Positions 1-9,197 of a stretch of 64,000 nucleotides of DNA are shown here, piece after piece. The notes beneath the pieces are model-generated. The model ran no database searches. It was not told the DNA's origin and saw nothing but the letters and a program-made list of their open reading frames with translations. The number at the start of each line of letters is the position of its first letter. Position 1 is the first letter of the stretch. The translations under genes were made by a program, and so were the position numbers. The stretch is from assembly GCA_035271585.1 (NCBI GenBank), contig DATERL010000085.1, positions 1 through 64,000 on the forward strand, given 5' to 3'. The stretch comes from Roseimarinus sp035271585. Lineage in GTDB: Bacteria > Bacteroidota > Bacteroidia > Bacteroidales > Prolixibacteraceae.

Positions 1-213
1 GGAATTAGCGGTGCTACTATCGAGTTGTACAATACCGACGGATCAATTGGTGCCGCACGCGGAGCCGGTGTTGGTTCGGGCTATTACAAAACATTTTCCG
101 AAGCATTTGGCAGCCTTACTAAGCTGGCCACTATTGAGCCCAACTTGAGCAAAAAAGCAGAATACGAAGCAGCCTACGGCAAATGGAAATCATTATTAGA
201 GAGTAACATTTAA
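1..213 (+). CDS. xylB: Xylulokinase, C-terminal end (partial)
   Basis: The frame is open from the first base and ends at a TAA; 70 residues are visible. They include a glycine-rich GARGAG-like stretch (AARGAGVGSG) followed by a helical tail, as at the end of FGGY-family xylulokinases, which phosphorylate D-xylulose at O5. The identification rests mainly on the tail sequence plus the xylose isomerase gene only 30 bp downstream on the same strand; the catalytic domains lie outside the window. Another FGGY sugar kinase is possible but less likely given the neighbour. Confidence 0.8.
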   Translation, partial: GISGATIELYNTDGSIGAARGAGVGSGYYKTFSEAFGSLTKLATIEPNLSKKAEYEAAYGKWKSLLESNI

Positions 214-243
214 AATAATAAATCACAATTAATAAATTACATC

Positions 244-1560
244 ATGAGTACAAAAGTTTATTTCCCATCAGTGGAAAAAATCAAATTTGAAGGAAAAAAA
301 AGTAAAAGTCCAATGGCATTTCGTTACTACGATCCTGAAAAAGTAGTTTATGGAAAACCCATGGCCGAATGGTTTAAATTTTCGATGGCATGGTGGCATT
401 CACTATGTGCCGATGGTGGCGATCCATTTGGTGGTGGCACACAAATCCATCCATGGGTTGGTGCAAGCGATGCTATAGAAGCTGCAAAAAACAAAATGGA
501 TGCCGGTTTCGAATTCATGCAAAAAGTGGGCATCGAGTATTATTGCTTTCACGATATCGATTTAGTGAGCGAAGGCAACAGCATCGAAGAGTACGAAGCG
601 AATATGAAAGCTATTGTGGCTTATGCCAAAGAAAAACAAGCAGCAACTGGCATTAAATTAATGTGGGGTACTGCAAATGTATTCTCGCCAGCACGTTACA
701 TGAACGGTGCCAGTACCAACCCCGATTTTGATACAGCTGCACGCGCTATGCTTCAAATCAAAACCTCAATTGATGCTACCATTGCATTAGGTGGTAAAGC
801 TTACGTATTTTGGGGAGGACGTGAAGGTTACATGTCGTTGCTAAACACCAACATGAAACGTGAAAAACAACATTTAGGAAAAATGTTGCAAATGGCCCGC
901 GATTATGGTCGTTCAAAAGGTTTTAAAGGTGTATTCTTAATTGAGCCTAAGCCTATGGAACCAATGAAACACCAGTACGACGTTGATGCTGAGACTGTAA
1001 TTGGTTTCTTAAAAGAGTTTGGTTTGGAAAAAGATTTCAAATTGAATATTGAAGTAAACCACGCTACATTGGCCGGTCACACTTTCGAACACGAATTGCA
1101 ATGTGCTGTAGATGCCAATATGCTTGGAGCTATTGATGCTAACCGTGGCGATGTTCAAAACGGATGGGATACTGACCAATTCCCCATTGACATTTTCGAA
1201 TTAACTCAAGCCATGATGGTAGTTCTTCAAGGTGGCGGTATGCAAGGTGGTGGCACCAACTTCGATGCTAAAATTCGTCGTAACTCTACCGATTTAGATG
1301 ATTTATTTATTGCACACATTAGTGCTATGGACGTTATGGCCCGTGCATTGGAAGCTGCTGCCGATCTTTTGGAAAATTCTCCTTACAAAAAAATGATTAC
1401 CGACCGTTATGCATCTTACGATGCTGGAAAAGGTAAAGAATTTGAAGAAGGAAAACTTTCATTCGAAGACGTATATGCTTATGCAAAAGCCAAAGGCGAG
1501 CCAAAACAAATCAGTGGCAAACAAGAATTGTACGAAGCAATTGTGAACATGTATGTTTAA
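244..1560 (+). CDS. xylA: Xylose isomerase
   Basis: Cytoplasmic enzyme that interconverts D-xylose and D-xylulose. The 438-residue length matches the long (class II) xylose isomerases of Bacteroides and anaerobic fungi. The TIM-barrel landmarks are all present: catalytic FHDID near residue 103, VFWGGREGY near 188, metal-site FLIEPKP near 231 with Glu and Lys, NIEVNHATLAGHTFEHE near 268-283, GAIDANRGD near 295 and WDTDQFP near 308, so both divalent-metal sites look intact. The start is an ATG 30 bp after xylB, with no Shine-Dalgarno but an A/T-rich leader, as is usual in this phylum. It belongs with xylB and the downstream symporter to a xylose utilisation unit. Confidence 0.97.
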   Translation: MSTKVYFPSVEKIKFEGKKSKSPMAFRYYDPEKVVYGKPMAEWFKFSMAWWHSLCADGGDPFGGGTQIHPWVGASDAIEAAKNKMDAGFEFMQKVGIEYYCFHDIDLVSEGNSIEEYEANMKAIVAYAKEKQAATGIKLMWGTANVFSPARYMNGASTNPDFDTAARAMLQIKTSIDATIALGGKAYVFWGGREGYMSLLNTNMKREKQHLGKMLQMARDYGRSKGFKGVFLIEPKPMEPMKHQYDVDAETVIGFLKEFGLEKDFKLNIEVNHATLAGHTFEHELQCAVDANMLGAIDANRGDVQNGWDTDQFPIDIFELTQAMMVVLQGGGMQGGGTNFDAKIRRNSTDLDDLFIAHISAMDVMARALEAAADLLENSPYKKMITDRYASYDAGKGKEFEEGKLSFEDVYAYAKAKGEPKQISGKQELYEAIVNMYV

Positions 1561-1656
1561 TAGATATTAGAAAATCTGGACTACTAATCCTTTACATTTG
1601 ACTTCTTAAAATGTTGAATTTTTTGGGTAACCCAAATAAATTAGTGATTAATAAAG

Positions 1657-1688
1657 TTGTTTTGAAAACTAATTAATTACTATATTTG
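1657..1688 (+). promoter_or_regulatory. Bacteroidota-type promoter (-33 TTG, -7 TATATTTG)
   Basis: TATATTTG at 1681-1688 fits the TAnnTTTG -7 consensus of the Bacteroidota primary sigma factor, and TTG at 1657-1659 lies 21 bp upstream, within the expected spacing. Transcription would begin near 1695. It could serve the symporter gene at 1823 through a 130-nt leader, but a terminator-like hairpin lies between them. Confidence 0.55.
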
Positions 1689-1743
1689 ACACATATTTGA
1701 ATCAGTGTAAGAACAAGGTTTTTTAATCATGTTTCAATATAAA

Positions 1744-1779
1744 GCCCGATTCAGACAATCACTGAATCGGACTTTTTTT
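1744..1779 (+). terminator. Rho-independent terminator upstream of the symporter gene
   Basis: A perfect 9-bp stem (CCGATTCAG at 1746-1754 with CTGAATCGG at 1762-1770) with a 7-nt loop is followed by a run of seven T. It may end the xylBA transcript, but because a promoter-like element lies only about 60 bp upstream it may instead end a short leader or small RNA. Confidence 0.8.
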
Positions 1780-1822
1780 ATAACCAAAATTGACGAAACA
1801 TATTAACTAAAAATGTAATCTC

Positions 1823-3232
1823 ATGAAAAATAATCGTTTATACGTTGTTGCCATTACTGTTGTTGCTACCCTCGGTGGCCTATTATTTGGTTACGATACC
1901 GCTGTAATTTCAGGAACAGTAGGTTCACTTGATAGTTTTTTTATCGACCCATTAGGCTTGGCTGAATCAGCAGCCAACTCAAAACTTGGGTTTATTGTAT
2001 CAAGTGCATTGATAGGATGTATTATTGGTGGTTTACTAGGTGGAATTGTAAGCTTAAAACTTGGACGAAAAAAAGGACTTATACTTGCAGCTATCTTGTT
2101 TTTAGTTTCAGCAATGGGTTCGGCAATGCCCGAATTATTTTTCAGACCAATTGGAGAAGGTGACCATACTTTCTTTTGGCATTTTGTTTTTTATCGTGTA
2201 ATTGGAGGAATTGGTGTTGGCTTAGCCTCAATGTTATCGCCAATGTACATTGCAGAAATAGCACCAGCAAACAGCCGGGGTAAACTGGTATCGTTTAACC
2301 AGTTCGCAATCATCTTTGGAATGTTGGTGGTGTATTTTGTAAACTACGGTATTTCTCTTCAAGGAGACGACTCATGGCTCAACGAAATTGGTTGGCGCTG
2401 GATGTTTGCCTCTGAAATGATTCCTGCAGCTTTATTTATTTTGCTACTATTCTTTGTACCTGAAACACCCCGTTTTATGGTACTGCAAGGCAATGAAGAA
2501 AAAGCATTAAAAGTTTTACAGAAAGTAAATGGCACAAGCAAAGCAACCGAGATTCTGGCAGAAATCAAATCAACAGTTGTTAGCCATTCAAGCAAATTAA
2601 TGTCCTATGGAATACTTGTTATTGTACTCGGAATATTACTCTCAATGTTTCAACAATTTGTGGGAATAAACGTAGTGCTTTATTATGCACCTGAGATTTT
2701 CAAAACCATGGGATCGGGTACCGATACTGCTTTACTACAAACCATCATTGTTGGCATAATCAACCTTTCGTTTACAGTGGTTGCCATTATATATGTTGAT
2801 AAAATTGGACGAAAACCATTGATGATTTTTGGAGCAATTGGTATGTCAATCGCAATGTTTGCTTTAGGATTCTCATTCTTCTTTGATAGTATGGGAATTG
2901 GAGCATTGTTATTTATGCTTATGTATGTTGCTTGTTTTGCTGTTAGCTGGGGACCTGTTGTATGGGTTTTACTATCAGAGATATTCCCTAACCGTATTCG
3001 CGGAAGAGCAATGGCAATTGCAGTTGCAGCTCAATGGATTTCTAACTTATTGGTATCGTGGACTTTTCCAATGATGACGAAAAGCTCCTTCTTAATTGAG
3101 AAATTCAACAATGGTTTTGCCTACTGGATTTACGGAGTGATGGCTATAATTGCAGCTATTATTGTATGGAAATTTATACCCGAGACCAAAGGGAAAACCC
3201 TCGAAGAAATGGAAAAACTCTGGAAAAAATAA
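1823..3232 (+). CDS. xylE: MFS sugar:proton symporter (XylE-like)
   Basis: Twelve-segment inner-membrane transporter of the MFS sugar porter family, probably importing D-xylose with protons. Family motifs occur in order: GYDTAVISG in helix 1, GRKKG in the 2-3 loop, MYIAEIAPANSRGKL after helix 4, PETPRFM before the central loop, QQFVGINVVLYYAP in helix 7, DKIGRKPLM in the 8-9 loop, SEIFPNRIRGRAMA after helix 10 and PETKGKTLEEME at the C-terminus. The 469-residue length is usual. Placement after xylB-xylA makes xylose the likely substrate; glucose or arabinose cannot be excluded. Own promoter and terminator candidates flank it. Confidence 0.92.
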   Translation: MKNNRLYVVAITVVATLGGLLFGYDTAVISGTVGSLDSFFIDPLGLAESAANSKLGFIVSSALIGCIIGGLLGGIVSLKLGRKKGLILAAILFLVSAMGSAMPELFFRPIGEGDHTFFWHFVFYRVIGGIGVGLASMLSPMYIAEIAPANSRGKLVSFNQFAIIFGMLVVYFVNYGISLQGDDSWLNEIGWRWMFASEMIPAALFILLLFFVPETPRFMVLQGNEEKALKVLQKVNGTSKATEILAEIKSTVVSHSSKLMSYGILVIVLGILLSMFQQFVGINVVLYYAPEIFKTMGSGTDTALLQTIIVGIINLSFTVVAIIYVDKIGRKPLMIFGAIGMSIAMFALGFSFFFDSMGIGALLFMLMYVACFAVSWGPVVWVLLSEIFPNRIRGRAMAIAVAAQWISNLLVSWTFPMMTKSSFLIEKFNNGFAYWIYGVMAIIAAIIVWKFIPETKGKTLEEMEKLWKK

Positions 3233-3260
3233 TAATTGAAATTACACAAAATGATATCCA

Positions 3261-3298
3261 CAAGGGCTTGCCGTAAAACGCAAGCTCTTGTTTCTTTA
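3261..3298 (+). terminator. Terminator after xylE
   Basis: An 11-bp stem with one G-U pair (3261-3271 with 3280-3290) and an 8-nt loop is followed by TTTCTTT, 28 bp after the symporter stop codon. Confidence 0.7.
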
Positions 3299-3425
3299 GA
3301 GGATTTGAATTCATTAATAATTAATAAGCACTTGGGTTATTAAGCTATTGTAAAATAATTACACTAACAAAGCCAGAATCATAAAAGTGTTTGTGAAAAA
3401 ACGTTAAAATCAAACTAATTTTAAT

Positions 3426-3433
3426 TATTTTTG
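3426..3433 (+). promoter_or_regulatory. -7 box TATTTTTG for the OmpA-family gene
   Basis: Exact TAnnTTTG match, with no convincing -33 TTTG at the right distance. It predicts a transcript start near 3440 and a leader of about 30 nt before the ATG at 3470. The TTG within this box opens a longer reading frame, but it lies upstream of the predicted RNA start. Confidence 0.5.
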
Positions 3434-3469
3434 TTCACAATAAACATTCTTAAACTAAAAATAGTTATT

Positions 3470-4933
3470 ATGAGGAAAATTTTATTCTTTTCATTTCTTG
3501 TGTTTTTATTGGTTTCAGTAAAAGCGCAAACTATTGAGAAAAAATGGGGACTTGGTGCTGGAGCAGGTGCATACTTAAACCTCGAAACCAAATCTATTGG
3601 TTTAGCTCCCGATGTTTACCTTAGCAGGTTCATCAGCCCTTCATTCGATTTAATGGCCAATATTTCGATGGGCTATTTCGGAAACAATAATGCTAACGAA
3701 CCACTCGACATGGTAAACCCATCGATAAATTTGCGCTACAAGTTTTACAATGGGCATATTTTGCCCATCAGAAATAAATTTCAGCCCTACCTTACTGCTG
3801 GTGTGGGCTACATGATGGACAATGGCAAACAGGGCGTTAATTTCAATGCCGGCGCAGGTATAAAATACCCGCTGAACAAAACTTTCTCACTTTTTGCTGA
3901 GACTGGCTACATACATGGCATTCCATCGACCCGTACTACATACGATGGTCCAATTGGCAATGTGCACGACAACTTCATTAAACTGGTTGTAGGTTTCGAA
4001 ATCAGCTTTATCAGACAAAAAGATAGCGACAAAGATGGCATTATTGATTTGTTAGATAAATGTCCCGGAACTCCAAAAGGTGCTACTGTTGACAATGACG
4101 GTTGTCCTTCAGACAGCGATGGTGATGGTATATTCGATGGAATTGATAAATGCCCAAATACACCAATGGGTGTCAAAGTTGATGAAAAAGGTTGTCCATT
4201 TGATGACGACGGCGACGGCGTTTACAACGAAATAGATAAATGCCCAGATACTCCAAAGAATGTAAAAGTAGATGAAAAAGGTTGCCCATTTGACGACGAT
4301 GGCGACGGTGTTTACAACCAAATTGATAAATGCCCAGATACTCCAAAGGGTCTTGCAGTTGATGAGTTTGGCTGCGTAACCGACAGCGATGGCGATGGCG
4401 TACCCGATGATATAGACAAATGCCCAGACACTACTAAAGGTGTGGCAGTTGACGAATTTGGTTGCGAAGCCGACGATGATGGTGATGGCGTACCTAACAG
4501 CAAAGACGAATGTCCGAATACCATTAAAGGTGCAAAGGTTGACAGCAAAGGTTGTATTGACCATAAAGTGAATATCGATTTTATCAACTCGAACCTTTCA
4601 CCAGTTTATTTCGATACCAACCTAAGCAAGGTTACCACTGACCAAAATAAAAAGGTAGATAATCTAGTGAAAATTCTCAAAGATTATCCTGAATACAAAA
4701 TAAACGTGTATGGCCATGCCGACCCACGTGGTACCGAAGAGCACAACAAGGCTTTATCCCAACAAAGGGTAAATTCAGTTGTAGCCATCCTTAAGGCTCG
4801 TGGAATAGTACAGAGCCGAATCAAAACCAAAGCATTTGGTGAAGAAATGGCTCCCAAAGGAGAACTCACCGATGCCCAATTACAGGAACAACGTAAAACG
4901 GCTTCGTATATGTTTATTGACTTTGGTAAATAG
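3470..4933 (+). CDS. OmpA-family outer-membrane protein with TSP type-3 repeats
   Basis: A 487-residue exported protein. Residues 1-20 are a signal peptide ending KAQ. Residues about 21-180 resemble an eight-stranded outer-membrane barrel with alternating aromatic strands. Residues about 185-364 are six 30-residue thrombospondin type-3 repeats (pattern D-D-DGDGV-N-DKCPDTPKG-VD-GC), which bind calcium. The C-terminal 120 residues are an OmpA/MotB domain with the NVYGHADPRGTEEHN segment that binds peptidoglycan. Its likely role is anchoring the outer membrane to the cell wall. ATG 3470 is chosen over an in-frame TTG at 3431, which falls in the promoter box and precedes the signal peptide. A strong terminator follows. 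Confidence 0.93.
   Translation: MRKILFFSFLVFLLVSVKAQTIEKKWGLGAGAGAYLNLETKSIGLAPDVYLSRFISPSFDLMANISMGYFGNNNANEPLDMVNPSINLRYKFYNGHILPIRNKFQPYLTAGVGYMMDNGKQGVNFNAGAGIKYPLNKTFSLFAETGYIHGIPSTRTTYDGPIGNVHDNFIKLVVGFEISFIRQKDSDKDGIIDLLDKCPGTPKGATVDNDGCPSDSDGDGIFDGIDKCPNTPMGVKVDEKGCPFDDDGDGVYNEIDKCPDTPKNVKVDEKGCPFDDDGDGVYNQIDKCPDTPKGLAVDEFGCVTDSDGDGVPDDIDKCPDTTKGVAVDEFGCEADDDGDGVPNSKDECPNTIKGAKVDSKGCIDHKVNIDFINSNLSPVYFDTNLSKVTTDQNKKVDNLVKILKDYPEYKINVYGHADPRGTEEHNKALSQQRVNSVVAILKARGIVQSRIKTKAFGEEMAPKGELTDAQLQEQRKTASYMFIDFGK
4022..4561 (+). repeat. Six tandem 90-bp repeats (TSP3 units)
   Basis: Units begin at 4022, 4112, 4202, 4292, 4382 and 4472, each exactly 90 bp, encoding 30-residue calcium-binding TSP3 units. 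Units 3 and 4 are nearly identical at the DNA level. Frame is kept throughout, so gain or loss of units would change only the spacer length between barrel and OmpA domain. Confidence 0.9.
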
Positions 4934-4954
4934 TAGTTTATTATAGCTCAATTT

Positions 4955-4990
4955 AAGGCTACCCCAAAAAGGGTAGCCTTATTTTTTTTC
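4955..4990 (+). terminator. Terminator after the OmpA-family gene
   Basis: Perfect 10-bp stem (AAGGCTACCC with GGGTAGCCTT), 6-nt loop, then eight T, 22 bp after the stop codon. Confidence 0.92.
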
Positions 4991-5094
4991 AATCACCTCA
5001 CTTTGAATTCAACTTATCTAATCATACTTTCTTCTTAAAGTTTCGTATTATTGCATTGTTTTTAATAGAAGGTAAAATCTCATTGAATACAATA

Positions 5095-5102
5095 TATTTT
5101 TG
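5095..5102 (+). promoter_or_regulatory. -7 box TATTTTTG for sprE
   Basis: Exact TAnnTTTG match; the -33 element is not evident. A transcript starting near 5109 would include the TTG at 5139 as the initiation codon with a leader of about 30 nt. The TTG at 5100 lies inside the box and should not be the start. Confidence 0.45.
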
Positions 5103-5138
5103 AAATTTGAGTTTATTCTCCAAGACAACATTTTTACA

Positions 5139-8100
5139 TTGAAAAAGATATTTCAAAATAAATACATCATCACTTTTTTGGTCACAATTGCACTACTCTC
5201 GTGTTCAACCGAGAAGAACACATTTGTGAACAGAAATTTTCATAACCTTACGGCCCATTACAATGTTTATTTTAATGGCAACGAGGCCATGAAAAGTGGG
5301 CTTTATAAAATTGAAACCCAAATAGAAGAAGATTACACCAAAGTACTTCCCATTTTTAAAGAGAGTTTACCCGGAACCGAAAAAACAGTTATCGGCGATA
5401 TGTCAATTGCCATTGAAAAAGGCACTAAACTTATTAAGTTCCACTCTATAAGCGCGGCCCCTGAATCGAACAAAAAGAAAGACGTACGTAAACGAAAAAC
5501 ATTAAAACCAGAGTACAATAAATGGGTCGACAAGGCCTACATGATGATTGGCCAAGCCTACCTTTATCAAAAGAATCATATCATGGCCGCGAGTACTTTT
5601 TCGCTTATTATTCGAAAATTTAAATCGGAAACCGTTAAATACGATGCCTATGTTTGGTTGGCTCGCACCTACAACGAATCGGGACGTTACACCGAAGCCC
5701 GCGATTTAATTGAAACACTCGAAGGCGACAACAATTTTCCCGAAAAGCTGGAGGGCGAATTGGCCATAATAGCGGCCGATTTATACCTAAAACAAAACCA
5801 ATACGACGAAGCCATTCAGTACCTAAATATCGGGATTAAAAAAATTAAAGGGAACAAACGCAAAACCCGCTACAATTTCATACTGGCTCAGTTATATCAA
5901 GAACAAGGCAACAATCCAAAAGCCTTGGAAGCCTACCAAAGGGTTATTCGTCGCAGACCAAATTACGACATGCTTTTTAATGCACGCATTAACAGTGCCG
6001 GCGTATTCTCGGGCGATGGCAATATCAGCTCGTTAAGAAAAGAGCTCACCAAAATGAGCAAAAAACAACGTAACCAACCCTACCTCGATCAAATATACTA
6101 CGCACTGGCTAATATACTTTATAACGAAAACAGAATCGACGACGCAGTTAAATTATACCGCCAATCGGCTGCTGTTTCGGTCAAAAACACCCATCAACGG
6201 GCTTTAAGTTGTTTAACCCTGGCCGATATATACTTCGACCGCAAAACATACATTCCCTCGGGGAACTACTACGACAGTGCTATGGTGCTGATCGATAATA
6301 ATTACCCCAACTTTAAGGCCATTGAACAAAAGCATAGAAACTTAAGCCGTCTGGTTAAAAACTTAGTTGCTGTCGAGACACAAGATTCGCTTCAACACCT
6401 TGCCTCGCTAAGCCCCGAGGAGCTTAATGCTAAAATCAACAAGTGGATTTCTATTGAAAAGAAAAAGATAGAAGACATGACAACAGCCATGTCGTCGGGC
6501 GAATATTCGGGAGCTTATGGCCAATCAATGAATAACCGTATGCGGGTGAAAAGTACAGGCAGTTGGTATTTTTACAACCCATCGACAGTTGCTTTTGGAA
6601 AACAAGAATTTTCGCGCTTATGGGGCGACCGACCAAACGAAGATCACTGGCGCCGAAGCAACAAATCCATTTCCTTACTGAACGAAATGGGCGAACCCAT
6701 CGCAGGTGAACTGGACGAATTAATCGAAGAAGAAGAAGAAAAATTAGCTAGCGACCCAACCACCAAAGAGTATTACATTCAAAATATTCCCAATAACGAT
6801 TCGCTAATGACCATTTCGAATAATATCATCCGGAATGCACTTTACGAGGCCGGCACCATATTTAAAACCGACTTTAACGATTTTGAACGTTCAATTGAAA
6901 GCTTTAATGATCTCAACTTCCGTTATCCCGATAACACCTTCGAACTACCTAGCTTTTTCAACCTTTGGGATCTTTATAAAATTGTTGAAAAACCCGATAG
7001 TTCAACTATTTTCAAAAATAAAATATTGAATAAGTACCCTGAATCAAACTATGCCAAATACCTTCTTAACCCCAATTACTTTTTGGAGCTCGAAGCCCAA
7101 AAAGATAGCATGAATAATCTTTACGCCCAGGCTTTTAATTCTTATCGCGATAGAGATTTCAATAAAGCCAGAGAATATAGCAGCATGGTATTGAGCATGG
7201 AACCTGATTCGATATTGATTCCCAAGGCCAGATTTATACAAATGGTTTCAACAGCACGTTTTGCGGACCAAAAACAGTTTGCCGATTCGTTATCAACTTT
7301 TATTTCACAATACCCCACGTCGGAACCCACCCCATTGGCCAAACAAATCTTCGACTTAATAAAAACCGAAAAGCTAAGCGATTATAAGGAGCTGGTCAAC
7401 ACCGGATACCTCAACGAGGCAATCAAAAACCTTGAGCTAATTGCCGAAAGCCAAAAATCATCAAATGAGGTCAATTCAAAATGGGACATCGAAAAGGAGT
7501 TGTTGCACTACTTTATAATTGCCTACCCAAATACCGACAGTGTTGATGTCAACCGATTGCGCTTCGATATTGCAAATTATAACATCGACCATTTCACCAC
7601 ACTCGATTTCGATATTGAAACCGAAACACTGAACAAAGATACCCGCTTAATAGTGGTTCGAAACTTCGCCAATAAAGAAGCTTCTCTGATATATTTCTTA
7701 TCAATCATTCGTAAACCCGAAGTATTCAAAACATTGGCCGGCCAAAAGTTTTTCAATTTTGTGATTTCAAACAACAATTATCGCGAAATGCTAAGCGACA
7801 GGTCGTATGACCAATACCTACAATATTTTGTAAAGAATTACAGCATTTTTACAACAGGTGAATTCCTCGAAGAAGAACTTGAATCGCCTGAGGAATTGAT
7901 GGCTAAGCTCGCGCGCGGCGACGACGAATTAGTTGAACAGGGCGAATTTGTAATAATCGGGACCGACGATAAAAACTATAAAGCACCGGAAGCTAAAAAA
8001 GAAATTTTCACTGCCGATTATAATGTCCCCCATTCCTATGTTGTGATGATAAACGAACCTCGTTTCACAACCGGATTTTTAATGCGCGATATTGTTCGCT

Positions 8101-9089
8101 ACAATTCCGATAAGCATCGCGACAAACGACTGCGTGTTGTTCCTGCCAATTTAACCAACGCCACGTTAATGATGGTATCGGTATTCGAAAATGCTTACCT
8201 GGCCGGCGTATATCAAAAAGAAGCCGACAGCAATAAAGGTATGTTTGAAAGCCTGCGTAAAACAGCATATAAATCCTTCATCATCAGCAACGAAAACTTC
8301 AACAAACTAAAGGAAACCAACGATATTAAAGCTTGGGAGAGCTTTTATCAAAAGAACTATATAAAGAGAAAACCGCAAGCTCCAAAAGTTGATAACGTCG
8401 AAGAGAAAACCGAGACCAAAGCTCCCGAAACTGTGCCAGCACAAGTGCCCGAAAAGCTGGCACCAAAAACCGATGCCATACCAACCGAAGCAACAGACGT
8501 ACTTAAAAACGAGGCATCCGATAACACCAGCGAGCCCGAGGCGGAAAATGAAACCTCCGTTACAACAGACACTTTAAACACTTCACGTATACCGGCAATA
8601 TTACCCGTCGAAGTTTCAACTGCAGCGAATGTAGCAAGTGAAACCGAAGACACTAACACTATTAAACCCGAAGAAAAAGCAACACCCCCGGCTCTGGCTG
8701 AACCAGCATCGGGCAGTTACGAAGGGCCTTACGATTTTGATGCCAATGCTCCACATAACCTGATTTATCTGTTGCCATCGAGCGGTTCAAATAAAACATT
8801 GCTCCTCACCTATCTCACCCGCTTAAATGCTATTAATTATCGCGGTAGCGACATAAAGGTTAGTGAAATCGAATTTGACGAGTACCGTTCGTTAGTAGTT
8901 GTTAGTGGGCTCACGAGCCTTGAGCAGGCAAAACTGTATCTTAAAACAGTTAAATCGGATAACCGCGTAGGAATGTCGCTACGGAATGTGAACTACAAAA
9001 GCTATTTAATTAGCAACAACAACCTCGACATTTTCAAAAAAGAAAAAAACATCAATAGCTACCAAAATTTCTATACATCGTTTTATTAG
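5139..9089 (+). CDS. sprE: Type IX secretion/gliding motility lipoprotein SprE (PorW)
   Basis: A 1316-residue TPR lipoprotein matching SprE/PorW, needed for type IX secretion and, in gliding species, motility; it is outer-membrane attached on the periplasmic side. From TTG 5139 the N-terminus is a textbook lipoprotein signal with LLSC and Cys22. TPR-like helical repeats (YxxA, ALEAYQRVIRRRPNYD) fill residues about 120-340 and 600-740. A Pro/Glu/Thr-rich linker lies near residues 1085-1205. Two related C-terminal modules end in ISNENFNKLK and ISNNNLDIFK, suggesting a domain duplication. No in-frame ATG exists near the signal peptide, so TTG is inferred. It is followed by porX, reinforcing the T9SS assignment. 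Confidence 0.82.
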   Translation: MKKIFQNKYIITFLVTIALLSCSTEKNTFVNRNFHNLTAHYNVYFNGNEAMKSGLYKIETQIEEDYTKVLPIFKESLPGTEKTVIGDMSIAIEKGTKLIKFHSISAAPESNKKKDVRKRKTLKPEYNKWVDKAYMMIGQAYLYQKNHIMAASTFSLIIRKFKSETVKYDAYVWLARTYNESGRYTEARDLIETLEGDNNFPEKLEGELAIIAADLYLKQNQYDEAIQYLNIGIKKIKGNKRKTRYNFILAQLYQEQGNNPKALEAYQRVIRRRPNYDMLFNARINSAGVFSGDGNISSLRKELTKMSKKQRNQPYLDQIYYALANILYNENRIDDAVKLYRQSAAVSVKNTHQRALSCLTLADIYFDRKTYIPSGNYYDSAMVLIDNNYPNFKAIEQKHRNLSRLVKNLVAVETQDSLQHLASLSPEELNAKINKWISIEKKKIEDMTTAMSSGEYSGAYGQSMNNRMRVKSTGSWYFYNPSTVAFGKQEFSRLWGDRPNEDHWRRSNKSISLLNEMGEPIAGELDELIEEEEEKLASDPTTKEYYIQNIPNNDSLMTISNNIIRNALYEAGTIFKTDFNDFERSIESFNDLNFRYPDNTFELPSFFNLWDLYKIVEKPDSSTIFKNKILNKYPESNYAKYLLNPNYFLELEAQKDSMNNLYAQAFNSYRDRDFNKAREYSSMVLSMEPDSILIPKARFIQMVSTARFADQKQFADSLSTFISQYPTSEPTPLAKQIFDLIKTEKLSDYKELVNTGYLNEAIKNLELIAESQKSSNEVNSKWDIEKELLHYFIIAYPNTDSVDVNRLRFDIANYNIDHFTTLDFDIETETLNKDTRLIVVRNFANKEASLIYFLSIIRKPEVFKTLAGQKFFNFVISNNNYREMLSDRSYDQYLQYFVKNYSIFTTGEFLEEELESPEELMAKLARGDDELVEQGEFVIIGTDDKNYKAPEAKKEIFTADYNVPHSYVVMINEPRFTTGFLMRDIVRYNSDKHRDKRLRVVPANLTNATLMMVSVFENAYLAGVYQKEADSNKGMFESLRKTAYKSFIISNENFNKLKETNDIKAWESFYQKNYIKRKPQAPKVDNVEEKTETKAPETVPAQVPEKLAPKTDAIPTEATDVLKNEASDNTSEPEAENETSVTTDTLNTSRIPAILPVEVSTAANVASETEDTNTIKPEEKATPPALAEPASGSYEGPYDFDANAPHNLIYLLPSSGSNKTLLLTYLTRLNAINYRGSDIKVSEIEFDEYRSLVVVSGLTSLEQAKLYLKTVKSDNRVGMSLRNVNYKSYLISNNNLDIFKKEKNINSYQNFYTSFY

Positions 9090-9197
9090 TTAAAAGTTGT
9101 CAAATAAATATTTGCAAACAATAAAACCCCCTTCCATTTGTTATATTGTAAGATACTGCAATTGTACCAATACAATTTCAACACTAAAACCACTTAG

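Noticed and set aside
4022..4561. CRISPR-like regular spacing
   Set aside because: Repeats are contiguous 90-bp coding units with no unique spacers or palindromic repeats, and no cas genes are near.
4109..4564. Long minus-strand open frame (151 codons) inside the OmpA-family gene
   Set aside because: It is created by the 90-bp repeats read in antisense; it has a repetitive hydrophobic translation, no promoter, and the sense strand encodes well-defined TSP3 units.
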